From: Trueperella pyogenes
GTDB lineage: Bacteria > Actinomycetota > Actinomycetes > Actinomycetales > Actinomycetaceae
Direction of reading: 5' to 3'
Length of the DNA stretch: 64,000 bases
Assembly (NCBI RefSeq): GCF_001070855.1
Contig: NZ_JVLH01000009.1
Span: forward strand, 186,001-250,000
Part shown: in pieces, positions 49,316-58,805 of the stretch
How positions within the stretch are numbered: the first letter of the stretch is position 1
Layout of the letters: each line of letters starts with the position of its first letter
Translations under genes and position numbers: made by a program
The notes under the pieces: generated by a model
What the model was told of the DNA's origin: nothing
Database searches by the model: none
Seen by the model: the letters and a program-made list of their open reading frames with translations, nothing else

Positions 49316-51840
49316 TCAAGCCGCCAGCAGCTCGATACGCACTGACTCTTCTGCCTCTGAGCGCACTGCTCCTGGGGACCACCCCCGCGAGCGCTCAAGC
49401 GCTGCCCACGCACGCTCAGGGAACTCAGGGGGCACAGGCCTCGGCTTCTCTGCACTCCACCTCTCCTTCTGCACTCGCGCCCCAATCAACAACGCGACCG
49501 CAGATCTTGGGGGATGCGGGTCAGGCCTCGGGAATTGACGTACGAATCAATAGGCTGGAACCACGGGTCATTACCTCGCAGCACAACCTGCAGGTATCGG
49601 GGGTTGTTCGAAACCTGTCAGATAAGCCCGTCACGAACCCATCCCTGGATGCTTACGTCCAGACCTATTCACCCGTGACCGCACCGGAACTTTCCTCATA
49701 CCTTTCAGGCCAGAGCTGGCAGGGTCGACGCGTTCACGCGGGAACCCTCGAGGCAACGATCGCTCCTCACACCGAGCAGACCTTCCACATCACGATTCCC
49801 TTTGAATCCCTTCCCTTCGGATCAGATTTTGAGTGGGGACCGCGTGGAATCACCATCGTCGTTGAAGGCGATGAAACTCGCGGCTCTGATCGCTCAATCC
49901 TCGTGTGGGATTCGGGTTATTCCCTTGAACCCACTCGCGCAAATGTCCTGCTCCCGTGGACCGAATCAACGCCGCAAACTCCTACCGACTCCTATTCGAT
50001 CCTGTCCGCAGCATCGATGACCGGTGTTACCTTCGCGACCGATTCAGATACTTTGGTCCGTGAGCTCATGGTCCCCGAAGACCAAAGTTCAACTCGCGCT
50101 TTCCCCTCCGTATCCGCCTCGGCCGCTTCTCCTTCGACTTCCTCTTCTTCCGAGGCCACCGCCTCCGCTTCGCCCAGTGCGTCTTCCTCGCCCACTGCGC
50201 GTTCCGAGGCCGAGATCACGGCAGATCGCAGTACTCGTGCGGCCTTTCTCCAAACTTTCTTCGAGCGCACGAAAGAATTGGTTGCTCTGCCCAGCCACGA
50301 TGCTGACCTCTCCTTGGCAACCACGCTCAACAATGACACGGTCATGGACTACCTGACCTCATCGCGCGCTTCGGTTCCAACCTCCGTCAGCAAGGTCAAG
50401 GCTCTCCTGCCTTCCTCGCGTTCAAATGCGTCTACTTCTCCCTCGAGCTCTGCCTCTTCGTCTTCAAACGCCACTCCCTCAAGCGAAAGTTCGCAATCAC
50501 CCAGCGCCACCCCCTCGCCGGACTCAAGCTCGACCTCGTCAGATAACGACAACTCCGGGCCAACACTGATCTCAAATGTCTCCTGGCCTGCCTCGCAAAG
50601 CTGGGGTACCCAAGCGCTCAACAGCACATACGCCTCGACTGTGATTGCCCCTCCCGGGCAACTAGCACCAAGCTCAGAGCAGAACTTCACTTCGATGGCC
50701 AAGGTCAAGCTTTCGTCCGACGGCCAGACCCACACGGGTGACTCCGCTCAGTCTGGGGACACGGTCACTGCTCTTGCCTCAATCGACAACCTGAGTGAGC
50801 TTTTGTCGTGGGATGCGCAAAGCGTTGATGATGAGCTGGATACTCAGCAATTCCTGACAGCTTTGACCGCGATGATCACCCGCGAGCGCCCAAACTTCTC
50901 GCGCACCCTATTTGTTCCACTTCAGCGCGGGTCCTCGCTGGATGAGAATCGCATTGAGCGTGTTCGTGCGATCCTTGATAACCGCTGGGTTAAGGGCACC
51001 AGTTTCAGTGAACTGGCGGATTCCGAGGCCACCGACATTGAACGTAACCCCGTCGAGGACGCGCATTTTTCTGACTCACTGCGCTCGCAAACGGCAGGAC
51101 TGAGCGCAGCATATTCAAACGCACTTCCCTTGGCCAATGCCACAGAGAATGTCGATGCCGCACGTCTTCAGTTGAATTCGACCGTAGCCGGCGCGCTCCA
51201 AGCGGATGCGGGTGACCAGCAAAGCCAGACGATCACTGCGAATACGCAGGCACTTGATGCATTCAGGTCCTCCGTTTCGGTTGAATCCTCGAATGCCGTC
51301 AATCTGATTAACAAGAGCGCGAATTTCCCCGTGCGCGTGCGTAACTCACTTCCATGGCCAGTCAATGTCGAAGTGACTTTGCTTCCCAGTGACCCCCGCC
51401 TGCGCGTAACCAGCACGGGAACAGCCACGATCCCCGCGAATTCCTCCTCGAATGTAGATGTGCCAGTCACGGCAATTGGTTCGGGTGATATTCGCGTGAC
51501 CTATAAGGTGTCAACGCCAAGCGGAGCTGTTCTTGATGATTCCCAGAAAGTCCTGGTGCGAATGCGCGCGGGATGGGAAGACGCAGCCACTGCGGTCATG
51601 ACCGTCATTGTAGGAATCGCTTTCCTTGGCGGCATCATTCGGACCATTCGACGTCGTTTGAAGTCCTCGCAAAGCGAAGAGTCTTCACATCTTCCCGGAA
51701 TGGGCGGCGTCGAAAAGGGCACAGTGAACGTTCCACTTTCCAGCGGAGGTTTTGTTCATGCAGGACGTCCCCCGCGCCACCCGGATCATCCGGAAAGCTC
51801 GGATTCACCCAAACCAGATGTAGAGGATCAGAATGAGTGA
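49312..51840 (+). CDS. DUF6049-family exported membrane protein
   Basis: An 842-residue protein of the type found between nudix and murJ genes in actinobacteria. It has a signal peptide at 1-28, an Ig-like N-domain (GIDVRINRLEPRVI ... LQVSGVVRN), two long Ser/Ala/Pro-rich stretches near 265-300 and 360-415, another beta-rich region (LPWPVNVEVTLLPSD) near 680, a membrane helix near 760-780 and a cytosolic tail of about 60 residues. The function is unknown; a link to MurJ is inferred from conserved neighbourhood. It overlaps the nudix gene by four bases and murJ by eight. Confidence 0.85.
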   Translation: MIKPPAARYALTLLPLSALLLGTTPASAQALPTHAQGTQGAQASASLHSTSPSALAPQSTTRPQILGDAGQASGIDVRINRLEPRVITSQHNLQVSGVVRNLSDKPVTNPSLDAYVQTYSPVTAPELSSYLSGQSWQGRRVHAGTLEATIAPHTEQTFHITIPFESLPFGSDFEWGPRGITIVVEGDETRGSDRSILVWDSGYSLEPTRANVLLPWTESTPQTPTDSYSILSAASMTGVTFATDSDTLVRELMVPEDQSSTRAFPSVSASAASPSTSSSSEATASASPSASSSPTARSEAEITADRSTRAAFLQTFFERTKELVALPSHDADLSLATTLNNDTVMDYLTSSRASVPTSVSKVKALLPSSRSNASTSPSSSASSSSNATPSSESSQSPSATPSPDSSSTSSDNDNSGPTLISNVSWPASQSWGTQALNSTYASTVIAPPGQLAPSSEQNFTSMAKVKLSSDGQTHTGDSAQSGDTVTALASIDNLSELLSWDAQSVDDELDTQQFLTALTAMITRERPNFSRTLFVPLQRGSSLDENRIERVRAILDNRWVKGTSFSELADSEATDIERNPVEDAHFSDSLRSQTAGLSAAYSNALPLANATENVDAARLQLNSTVAGALQADAGDQQSQTITANTQALDAFRSSVSVESSNAVNLINKSANFPVRVRNSLPWPVNVEVTLLPSDPRLRVTSTGTATIPANSSSNVDVPVTAIGSGDIRVTYKVSTPSGAVLDDSQKVLVRMRAGWEDAATAVMTVIVGIAFLGGIIRTIRRRLKSSQSEESSHLPGMGGVEKGTVNVPLSSGGFVHAGRPPRHPDHPESSDSPKPDVEDQNE

Positions 51841-54826
51841 AAGCCAGGCCCGCAACGGCTCACTTCTTCGAGCCAGCGTACTGATGGCCTCGGGAACAAT
51901 GGTTTCCCGAGTCCTTGGCTTCATTAAAGCCGCTATGCTCTTGGCGGCCCTGGGTTCTGCCGGTGGCGCGGTCTCCGCGGCTTTCCAAACGGCTAATACT
52001 CTTCCCAACACAATCTTCAACCTGCTGGCATCGGGCGTTTTCGATGCGGTCCTGGTTCCCCAGATCGTGCGCGCACTCAAACGCGACGAGGGTCAGGTCT
52101 ACATCAACCGACTGATTACTCTGGCCGGAACGATTCTGTTCCTGGTCGCCTTCATTTCAACGCTCTTGGCACCGGTGCTCATCGTCATCATGGCACCGGG
52201 ATACAGCCAAGACATTCGCTCACTTGCCGTTGCTTTCGCATTCTTGTGTCTCCCGCAGATTTTCTTCTACGGCCTGTACAACCTCTTGGGCGAGCTGCTC
52301 AATGCCCGCGGTGTCTTCGGTCCCTACATGTGGGCGCCAGTGCTCAACAACATCATTGCCATCGCGGGTCTGGTAGCTTTCCTCATTCTGTGGGGTGCCC
52401 ACGAAGATTTCGCAATTTCTGACTTCACATCCCCCCAGTTCTGGCTGCTGTCGATCACAACCACTTTGGGTGTGGTCTGCCAGGCTCTGGTGCTCTTCAT
52501 TCCCATGCGTCGCGCGGGAGTCTCCTTTAAGCCTGACTTCCACTTCCGCGGAACGTCTTTTGGTTCTGCCTCAAAGGTTGCGGGTTGGACCTTTGCAACC
52601 TTGGGTGTGTCTCAGGTTGGTGTTCTTTCGACGAACGCGATCGCTTCAATTGCGGATAACTACCTGAACCAGAACCCCATGCCCATCGCGGGCCTGGCGG
52701 GATATTCGGCAGCCTTCTTAATCTTCATGTTGCCGCAGTCGGTCATCACTGTTTCTCTTGCAACCGCGATCTTTACGCGATTGAACTACGCGGTTGCCGA
52801 CGACAATGACCAAGAAGTCGCCGAGCACTACCACACGGGCATTCGCCTGATTACCTCACTGACGGTTCTTGCCGCTGCGATCTTCATGGCGGGCGCTGCT
52901 CCCATGATGCAGTTGGTTGTCACGAACACCGCCCGTCCCGAACTCATTTCTTCCTACGCGCTGATCCTGGTCTCCCTCATGCCCGGTGTGGCTTCCACGG
53001 GCATTGTTCTAATGAGCCAGCGCGTCTTCTTCGCCTACGAGGACGCCAAGCCCGTCTTCCTCATGGGCATTGTTCCGACGATCTTGCAGATCATTGTCGG
53101 TTGGTCGATCTACTTCGCAACCGGCGTGCGCTGGTGGGTGATCGGCGCGGCTCTTGGCGAAACGGTCTGCCGAATCGTTCAGGGTTTGATTGCGATGCGC
53201 TGGGTCGGACAGCGCAACAGCTACGTAAATTCCTCAGAAATCACGCGCTCCTACCTCACCTATGTCGGGTGTGCGATCATCGCAGGCGGTATCGGTTTTG
53301 GGGTTCTTTGGCTCATGGGTATCTACACGACCCTGTCCTCGAAGATCCTGCGCTGGCTGCTTTCGGGCGTGAAGTTTGGTGTGGTGGCCATCATCGTCAC
53401 CATCGTGTACATGGTCGCAATGCGTGTGATCAATCCCCAAGAATCTTCAACCAGTATTCGCCCCCTGCTCAAGCGTTTACACCTTCCGATCGCGGTATGT
53501 GACCTGCTTTCGGCCGCGCAGCCTACACCTGAACCACAAAGCGTTCATAATGGTGTGGCACCGTCCCCTCAGGAGGAAACCATGGCTACCGAGGATCAGC
53601 ACACTCCCCGTGAAGGAACGCCACATTGGGTTCCCCTTTCTGTTGACCTTTCGGTGCCGACCTTCGATGATGTTGTTCATCCCGACGGCGAGGGCCACCC
53701 TGCGGCATCGTCTCATTCACCCCAGCAGGACACACCTGCGAATGTCCCAACCCTTCCTCACAGCAATCGCGGTTCCCAAGGGAGCGTCCAGATGAGCCAA
53801 GCAAAGCCCGAACACCCCATCGTCCCAACCTTGCCCGCAACCGCGCGCATGTACGACGTCGACGCAACCGCGCCCGCAGGTATTCCCTTGGGCGCCGCAG
53901 CTGCCGAGGCCTCGGCTGAGACAGCCGCCGCTAAGGCTCAGCATCAGGAATCAACTTCTCGTATCCCCGCACCGCTTCCCCACGGTTTCGCCGAGGGCGC
54001 GGTTGTCGGAGGGGCTGCAGCATCCGTCGCGGGCTCTGGCGCGGCTGCCACCCCGACTCGCTCCTCCGGTCACGGTCATTCCGAGGCCGGCGGAGGCAGT
54101 AACGGAGGCTCCGGCGGTGGCCGTGGAAACTCCGGCGACGCTCACGGCCACGATGAACACTCACGCTCTTCGGCCTCGGGAAATGGGGGCGAAAAGGGAA
54201 TTGACCCCACGCGACCCACGATTATCTTTGCCGCAGTTCTGACTGTGATCGCTACGATCTGGGCGGGTGCAACCGCCCTCAGCCCGGTCAAGCACAGCGA
54301 TATCAGCAGCTCGGTCACTAAGCCAAGCTCATCGGCGTCGGCATCCGCCTCAGCATCGGGGCAGCCCACCCAGGAAGCCACTCAGGCAGCGACGGAGAAG
54401 CCCGTCATTTCCAGCGTTTCCGTGTTGTCCTGGCAAAACGATAAGGGTGACCACGAAGAAATGGCTGTCAATATGATTGACGGCGACGCAAAGACGAATT
54501 GGCACTCGCGCTACTTCGATTACAACCAGTTCCTGGACCAGACCGCGGTCACCATCTTGGTGAAGCTCGAGAAGAAGGCAACGGTCTCTGAGATCACCTT
54601 GGATATGGATCCGTCGACAACTGGTGGCGAAGGCGTTGTACGTGCTGTAAATCCCAATACGCCTCGAGAGGGAACAGAAATCGCTACGACGACGTTCTCT
54701 CCCAAGACGGACATCAAGCTGGCACATCCCGTGGAAACTGAAGCGATCAGCATCACCTTCCGTAAGATGCCAACATCGCAAGATGGCCGCGCCTGGGCGT
54801 GGGTCAGCGAATTGTCAGTGAAGTAA
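51833..54826 (+). CDS. murJ: MurJ lipid II flippase with C-terminal extracytoplasmic discoidin-like domain
   Basis: A 997-residue protein. Residues 1-525 are the MviN/MurJ flippase (SGTMVSRVLGFIKAAML, then NTLPNTIFNLLASGVFDAVLVPQIV) with 14 helices. About 250 low-complexity, Ala/Gly/His-rich residues follow. A further membrane helix (PTIIFAAVLTVIATIWAG) leads to an outer domain of about 160 residues resembling a discoidin/F5-8C domain (NMIDGDAKTNWHSRY ... ITLDMDP). The mycobacterial homologue has a pseudokinase between flippase and that helix; no kinase-like motif is visible here. The ATG overlaps the preceding gene. Confidence 0.92.
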   Translation: MSESQARNGSLLRASVLMASGTMVSRVLGFIKAAMLLAALGSAGGAVSAAFQTANTLPNTIFNLLASGVFDAVLVPQIVRALKRDEGQVYINRLITLAGTILFLVAFISTLLAPVLIVIMAPGYSQDIRSLAVAFAFLCLPQIFFYGLYNLLGELLNARGVFGPYMWAPVLNNIIAIAGLVAFLILWGAHEDFAISDFTSPQFWLLSITTTLGVVCQALVLFIPMRRAGVSFKPDFHFRGTSFGSASKVAGWTFATLGVSQVGVLSTNAIASIADNYLNQNPMPIAGLAGYSAAFLIFMLPQSVITVSLATAIFTRLNYAVADDNDQEVAEHYHTGIRLITSLTVLAAAIFMAGAAPMMQLVVTNTARPELISSYALILVSLMPGVASTGIVLMSQRVFFAYEDAKPVFLMGIVPTILQIIVGWSIYFATGVRWWVIGAALGETVCRIVQGLIAMRWVGQRNSYVNSSEITRSYLTYVGCAIIAGGIGFGVLWLMGIYTTLSSKILRWLLSGVKFGVVAIIVTIVYMVAMRVINPQESSTSIRPLLKRLHLPIAVCDLLSAAQPTPEPQSVHNGVAPSPQEETMATEDQHTPREGTPHWVPLSVDLSVPTFDDVVHPDGEGHPAASSHSPQQDTPANVPTLPHSNRGSQGSVQMSQAKPEHPIVPTLPATARMYDVDATAPAGIPLGAAAAEASAETAAAKAQHQESTSRIPAPLPHGFAEGAVVGGAAASVAGSGAAATPTRSSGHGHSEAGGGSNGGSGGGRGNSGDAHGHDEHSRSSASGNGGEKGIDPTRPTIIFAAVLTVIATIWAGATALSPVKHSDISSSVTKPSSSASASASASGQPTQEATQAATEKPVISSVSVLSWQNDKGDHEEMAVNMIDGDAKTNWHSRYFDYNQFLDQTAVTILVKLEKKATVSEITLDMDPSTTGGEGVVRAVNPNTPREGTEIATTTFSPKTDIKLAHPVETEAISITFRKMPTSQDGRAWAWVSELSVK

Positions 54827-54852
54827 CCGTTACCTGCTCAAAAGGAGACATC

Positions 54853-55785
54853 ATGTCTGAAACTATCCACGACGTCGTCATCGTCGGCTCCGGTCCTGCG
54901 GGATACACTGCGGCTATTTACACTGCGCGCGCTGGATTCAAGCCTGTTGTCGTTGCCGGTGCCCTGGCTGCCGGTGGCGCGCTGATGAACACGACTGAAG
55001 TTGAGAATTTCCCCGGTTTCCCCGAGGGTGTCCTTGGCCCGGAGCTGATGGACAATATGCGTCAGCAGGCCGAAAAGTTCGGTGCTGATATTCGCTACGA
55101 GGATGCCTACACGCTGGAGCTCGAAGGCGACATCAAGAAGATCACCCTTGAGGATGAGACCCTCCTGGCTCGCAGCGTCATCTTGGCGACCGGTTCGGAA
55201 TACCGTCATATGAATGTTCCCGGAGAAGAAGAGTTCTCTGGTCGAGGCGTTTCTTTCTGCGCGACCTGCGATGGTTTCTTCTTCCGCGATAAGCACGTCA
55301 TCGTTGTCGGTGGCGGTGACTCCGCAATGGAAGAGGCAACGTTCTTGACGAAGTTTGCTTCAAAGGTCACTGTCGTTCACCGCCGCGATCAGCTGCGTGC
55401 GTCTAAGGCCATGGCCGATCGCGCACTGGCCAATGAGAAGATCGAATTCGCATGGAACTGCGTTGTCGAAGAGGTTCTGGGCGATTCGGCTGTCACCGGT
55501 GTTCGCTTGCGTTCCACCGTTGATGATTCGACTCGCGTTCTTGATGCCGATGGCGTTTTCGTTGCCATCGGTCACCTTCCCCGCACCGCCGTACTTTCCG
55601 GTCAGGTTGCTTTGGACGAGGCCGGTTACATCCTGGTCAATGACCCGGGTACCGCAACGAACCTCCCGGGTGTCTTCGCCTGTGGCGACGCTGTTGATCA
55701 CACCTATCGCCAGGCAATTACTGCTGCTGGCTCCGGATGCCGCGCTGCTCTGGATGCGCAGCACTGGCTCGAATCTCAAGAGTAA
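54853..55785 (+). CDS. trxB: Thioredoxin reductase
   Basis: A 310-residue FAD enzyme transferring electrons from NADPH to thioredoxin. FAD site VGSGPAGYTAAIYTAR, redox-active FCATCDGFF, NADPH site VVGGGDSAMEEATFL, and GVFACGDAVDHTYRQAI at the end. The ATG at 54853 has AAAGGAG at five bases. It follows murJ by 26 bases. Thioredoxin and parAB genes that usually follow in relatives are not here; a disrupted oxidoreductase gene comes next. Confidence 0.95.
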   Translation: MSETIHDVVIVGSGPAGYTAAIYTARAGFKPVVVAGALAAGGALMNTTEVENFPGFPEGVLGPELMDNMRQQAEKFGADIRYEDAYTLELEGDIKKITLEDETLLARSVILATGSEYRHMNVPGEEEFSGRGVSFCATCDGFFFRDKHVIVVGGGDSAMEEATFLTKFASKVTVVHRRDQLRASKAMADRALANEKIEFAWNCVVEEVLGDSAVTGVRLRSTVDDSTRVLDADGVFVAIGHLPRTAVLSGQVALDEAGYILVNDPGTATNLPGVFACGDAVDHTYRQAITAAGSGCRAALDAQHWLESQE

Positions 55786-55788
55786 ACA

Positions 55789-56037
55789 ATGAAGGCCTTC
55801 GGTTTCCTGAGCTTTGGACATTATGCACGGGACGGAAGGCGCGGACTGAGCGGGCGCGATGCCCTTCATCAGGCAATCGAGTTATCTGTTGCTGCTGATG
55901 ATCTGGGAGTGAATGGAGCCTAGTTCAGGGTTCATCACTTTGCGCCTCAGGGGGCTTCGCCTATGCCGCTTCTTTCTGCGGTTGCAGCACGGACGACACA
56001 TATCGAAGTGGGTACCAGCGTCATCGATATGCGCTAG
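55789..56037 (+). pseudogene. N-terminal fragment of an LLM-class flavin-dependent oxidoreductase
   Basis: Starts three bases after trxB. Reads MKAFGFLSFGHYARDG, then ADDLGVNGA, an in-frame TAG at 55921-55923 where relatives have a tyrosine, then FRVHHFAPQGASPMPLLSAV and HIEVGTSVIDMR. It is cut at Met-Arg by the metal island. The matching C-terminus lies at 58385-58492, so the central two thirds of the gene are gone. Non-functional. Confidence 0.85.
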
Positions 56038-56070
56038 CACATGTCTGAGTTATGACGTCCGATGCCACCC

Positions 56071-57975
56071 CTATCGTTTGTGGGCACGCGCTGCGCGCAG
56101 CCCGTTGGCGATAACGACGACCTCGGCGACCTCGTGGACGAGGACGACCGCGGCCAGGCCGAGCACGCCGGTGATGGCCAGCGGCGGCAGCACGGCGATG
56201 ATCGCCAGGGACAGCACGATGTTCTGGTTCATGATCACCCGGCCGCGGCGGGCATGCCGCAGCGCCTGCGGGATCAGGCCAAGGTCGCGCCCGGTGAAGG
56301 CGACGTCGGCAGACTCGATCGCGGCGTCGGAGCCGGTCGCGCCCATCGCGATGCCCACAGTCGCACCGGCCAGGGCGGGGGCGTCATTGATACCGTCGCC
56401 GATCATCGCAGTCGGTGAGGCCTCGGAGAGCTGGGCAACGATGCGGGCTTTGTCCTCGGGCCGCAGCTCGGCGTGCACGTCGCCGATCCCGGCGATCTGC
56501 CCGAGCGCGTGGGCGGTGCGGGAGTTGTCGCCGGTGAGCATGCTCACCTCGACGCCCTGGTCACGCAGGGTCCGCACGACCTCGGGGACCTCGGGGCGCA
56601 GCTCGTCGCGGACGCCGATCGCCCCGGCCAGGCGGCCGTCGACGGCCACGAGCACGCAGGTCTGGCCCTCGGCCTCCAAGTCCTTGACCCGGGCCTTGAG
56701 CGGTCCGGCGTCGATCCAGCGGGGGCTGCCCACCGTCACCCGTCGGCCGTCGACGGTGCCGCCGATGCCGTGCCCGGCCTCCTCCGTCACGTCCTGCGCG
56801 GCGAGGGCCCCCTGGCCCGCGGCGGCGATGGCGGCGGCGAGAGGGTGCGTCGAGTGCTGCTCGACGGACGCCGCCCAGGCGAGCACCTGCGCGTCGTCGA
56901 ACCCGTCGGCGGCGACGACGGCGGTGACCTCGGGCCGGTTGCGGGTCAGGGTGCCGGTCTTGTCCACGGCGAGGTGGCGGATGCCGCCGAGGCGCTCGAA
57001 CGCGGCACCGCTCTTGATGACGACGCCGAACTTCGTCGCCGCCCCGATCGCGGACACCACGGTGACCGGCACCGCGATCGCCATCGCGCACGGGCTGGCG
57101 GCGACGAGGACGACCAGGGCGCGGGTGATCCAGGTCTCGGGGTCACCAAGCAGCGATCCGAGCACGCCGACCAGGACGGCGAGGATCATCACGCCGGGCA
57201 CCAGCGGGCGGGCGATCTTGTCGGCGATGCGCGCACGCTCGCCCTTCTCGGCCTGGGCCTGCTCTACCAGCTCCACGATCGTGGTCAGCGAGTTGTCGGT
57301 GCCCGGGGCGGTCGCCTCGACCTCCAGCACTCCGGCGGTATTGATCGCCCCCGCCGAGACCGCGTCATCGGGTGCGACCTCGACCGGGATCGACTCGCCG
57401 GTGATAGCGGAGGTGTCCAGGCTGGAGCGTCCGACGCGGACGATCCCGTCGGTGACGACCCGCTCGCCCGGACGGACCAGCAGCACGTCGCCGACGGCAA
57501 TCTCCTTGGCCGGGACCTCCACCGAGGCACCGTCGCGCAGCACGGTCGCGGTCTCCGGCACGAGCTTGAGCAGCGCGCGCAGGCCGCCGCGGGCGCGGTC
57601 CATCGCCTTGTCCTCCAGGGCCTCGGCGATCGAGTACAGGAACGCCAGCGCGGCGGCCTCCTCCACGTAGCCGAGGATGACCGCGCCGACGGCACTGATC
57701 GTCATCAGCAGCGCGATCCCGAGCTTCCGCTTGGCGAACAGGTTCCGCAGCGCGCCGGGCACGAACGTGTACGCGCCCAGCAGCAGGCCCGCCGAGAACG
57801 CGACCAGCGCCGCGACGTGCAGCCCCGACCACTCCAGCACCAGGCCGGTGCCGAACGCGACCCCGGAGAGGATCGGCACCACCAGGCCCGGGTCGCGCCA
57901 CCACGGGCGCTCGGTCTCCTCTGCCTCTTCAGCGGCGTTGGTGGTCGGCTCGTCGCAGCCGCATGCGGCGCTCAC
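56071..57975 (-). CDS. CmtA/CadA-type heavy-metal P1B ATPase (Cd/Pb efflux)
   Basis: A 634-residue metal-exporting ATPase. The membrane metal site is AASPCAMAIA (SPC variant), with SAITGESIPVEV as actuator motif, DKTGTLTRN as phosphorylation site, STHPLAAAI as nucleotide-domain motif and MIGDGINDAPALAG as hinge. The last helix has HEVAEVVVIANG. The only N-terminal cysteines are in CGCDEP. Starts at GTG 57975 overlapping the cmtR stop as GTGA, so coupled. The gene is far richer in GC than its surroundings, a sign of transfer. The partner regulator is of the Cd/Pb-sensing CmtR type, hence the metal assignment, which remains an inference. Confidence 0.88.
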   Translation of the reverse strand: MSAACGCDEPTTNAAEEAEETERPWWRDPGLVVPILSGVAFGTGLVLEWSGLHVAALVAFSAGLLLGAYTFVPGALRNLFAKRKLGIALLMTISAVGAVILGYVEEAAALAFLYSIAEALEDKAMDRARGGLRALLKLVPETATVLRDGASVEVPAKEIAVGDVLLVRPGERVVTDGIVRVGRSSLDTSAITGESIPVEVAPDDAVSAGAINTAGVLEVEATAPGTDNSLTTIVELVEQAQAEKGERARIADKIARPLVPGVMILAVLVGVLGSLLGDPETWITRALVVLVAASPCAMAIAVPVTVVSAIGAATKFGVVIKSGAAFERLGGIRHLAVDKTGTLTRNRPEVTAVVAADGFDDAQVLAWAASVEQHSTHPLAAAIAAAGQGALAAQDVTEEAGHGIGGTVDGRRVTVGSPRWIDAGPLKARVKDLEAEGQTCVLVAVDGRLAGAIGVRDELRPEVPEVVRTLRDQGVEVSMLTGDNSRTAHALGQIAGIGDVHAELRPEDKARIVAQLSEASPTAMIGDGINDAPALAGATVGIAMGATGSDAAIESADVAFTGRDLGLIPQALRHARRGRVIMNQNIVLSLAIIAVLPPLAITGVLGLAAVVLVHEVAEVVVIANGLRAARAHKR

Positions 57976-58340
57976 GAGGCGTCCTCGGAGTTGCTCGGAC
58001 CGCAGCAGCCGGGCACCGAGCAGTGCGGATCGATGCACGGGGCGCTCTCGTCCACCGCCAGCGTCACGTCCATCAGCGCCGTCAGCGCCGCGGCCAGGTG
58101 CGGGTCGGCGATCTCGTAGCGGGTCTGCCGCCCCTCGGGCTCAGCGACCACGATGCCGCAGTCGCGCAGACAGGTCAGATGGTTGGACACGTTCGAGCGG
58201 GTCAGCCCCAGCTCGCGCGAGAGCACGGCAGGGTGGCTTGGACCGTCAAGCAGGGACATCAGGATCCGGGAGCGCGTCGGGTCGGCCATGGCCCGGCCGA
58301 GCCGGTTCATGACGTCGAGGCGCGAAGCAATAGTCAGCAT
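57972..58340 (-). CDS. CmtR-like ArsR-family metal sensor
   Basis: A 122-residue winged-helix repressor. The N-terminus MLTIASRLDVMNRLGRAMADPTRSRIL and the helix with TCLRDCG match CmtR, whose Cd/Pb site uses the two cysteines there plus a third near the C-terminus; here CIDPHCSVPGCCG supplies candidates. The ATG at 58340 is preferred to the open frame up to 58370. It is leader gene of the pair with the ATPase and has a dyad over its own promoter at 58342-58358, indicating autorepression. Confidence 0.87.
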   Translation of the reverse strand: MLTIASRLDVMNRLGRAMADPTRSRILMSLLDGPSHPAVLSRELGLTRSNVSNHLTCLRDCGIVVAEPEGRQTRYEIADPHLAAALTALMDVTLAVDESAPCIDPHCSVPGCCGPSNSEDAS

Positions 58341-58341
58341 G

Positions 58342-58358
58342 CACTGAACTATACAGTG
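58342..58358. promoter_or_regulatory. Imperfect dyad over the cmtR promoter
   Basis: cactg and cagtg arms separated by seven bases. The -10-like TATAGT (minus strand, 58353-58348) lies inside, and the cmtR ATG follows seven bases after it. A repressor bound here would block initiation. Confidence 0.55.
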
Positions 58359-58384
58359 ATGGCTGACCAATAGTCCAGTTGGGA

Positions 58385-58492
58385 TTCCAGGAAAATCTGT
58401 CGATCATCAGCAACTTCGCCAAATATGTGGCACCTGAGCTCGGTTGGGTTCCTGCTGATCAGGGTCTTCCAACGGGCTACCCAATTGATTAA
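58385..58492 (+). pseudogene. C-terminal fragment of the LLM-class oxidoreductase
   Basis: Reads QENLSIISNFAKYVAPELGW and ends TGYPID-stop at 58490-58492 in plus orientation. NFAKYVAPELGW is the usual end of this actinobacterial luciferase-like family. It is the counterpart of 55789-56037; the cmtRA island separates them. Confidence 0.75.
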
Positions 58493-58569
58493 GTCCGCGA
58501 CACTTAGCTATCGCGGAGTCCCAGATAAGACATCTGCCTGCGAAAGCTGAGGTCTCCGGACGGCTGACT

Positions 58570-58603
58570 TGCCGGTGCTTTTGTAGGGGCAAAAGCACCG
58601 GCA
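58570..58603. terminator. Hairpin behind the former oxidoreductase gene
   Basis: Arms 58570-58583 and 58590-58603 pair over 14 bp with a six-base loop. No T run follows on the plus strand. It is probably the remaining terminator of the disrupted gene. The region 58493-58805 holds this hairpin and the next one and no gene. Confidence 0.6.
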
Positions 58604-58701
58604 CGTCATTCCACCAGCGCCATTGCAAGTGGAAGCTCAGCCCGGTCGAAACCCTGACCTCCCAACCAGTGCCTTTATTTTAATCCCGACTAAACGATAA
58701 A

Positions 58702-58743
58702 ACCTGGGAAAATGTGCATTGTACGATGCACATTTTCCCAGGT
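58702..58743 (-). terminator. Terminator of the ABC/FtsX-type operon
   Basis: Arms 58702-58719 and 58726-58743 form a perfect 18-bp stem with a six-base loop; on the minus strand TTTTATCG follows. It lies 62 bases after the permease stop codon. Confidence 0.85.
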
Positions 58744-58805
58744 CAGAGGCTGTTTAAAGCTGATTAAGATGCAACCTTAAAGTGCTCTTTTTGTACCGTA
58801 TTAAT

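Noticed and set aside
55913-58119. Two plus-strand open frames of 585 and 548 codons across the cmtA region
   Set aside because: Shadows caused by very high GC; the minus strand encodes a P-type ATPase with all motifs.
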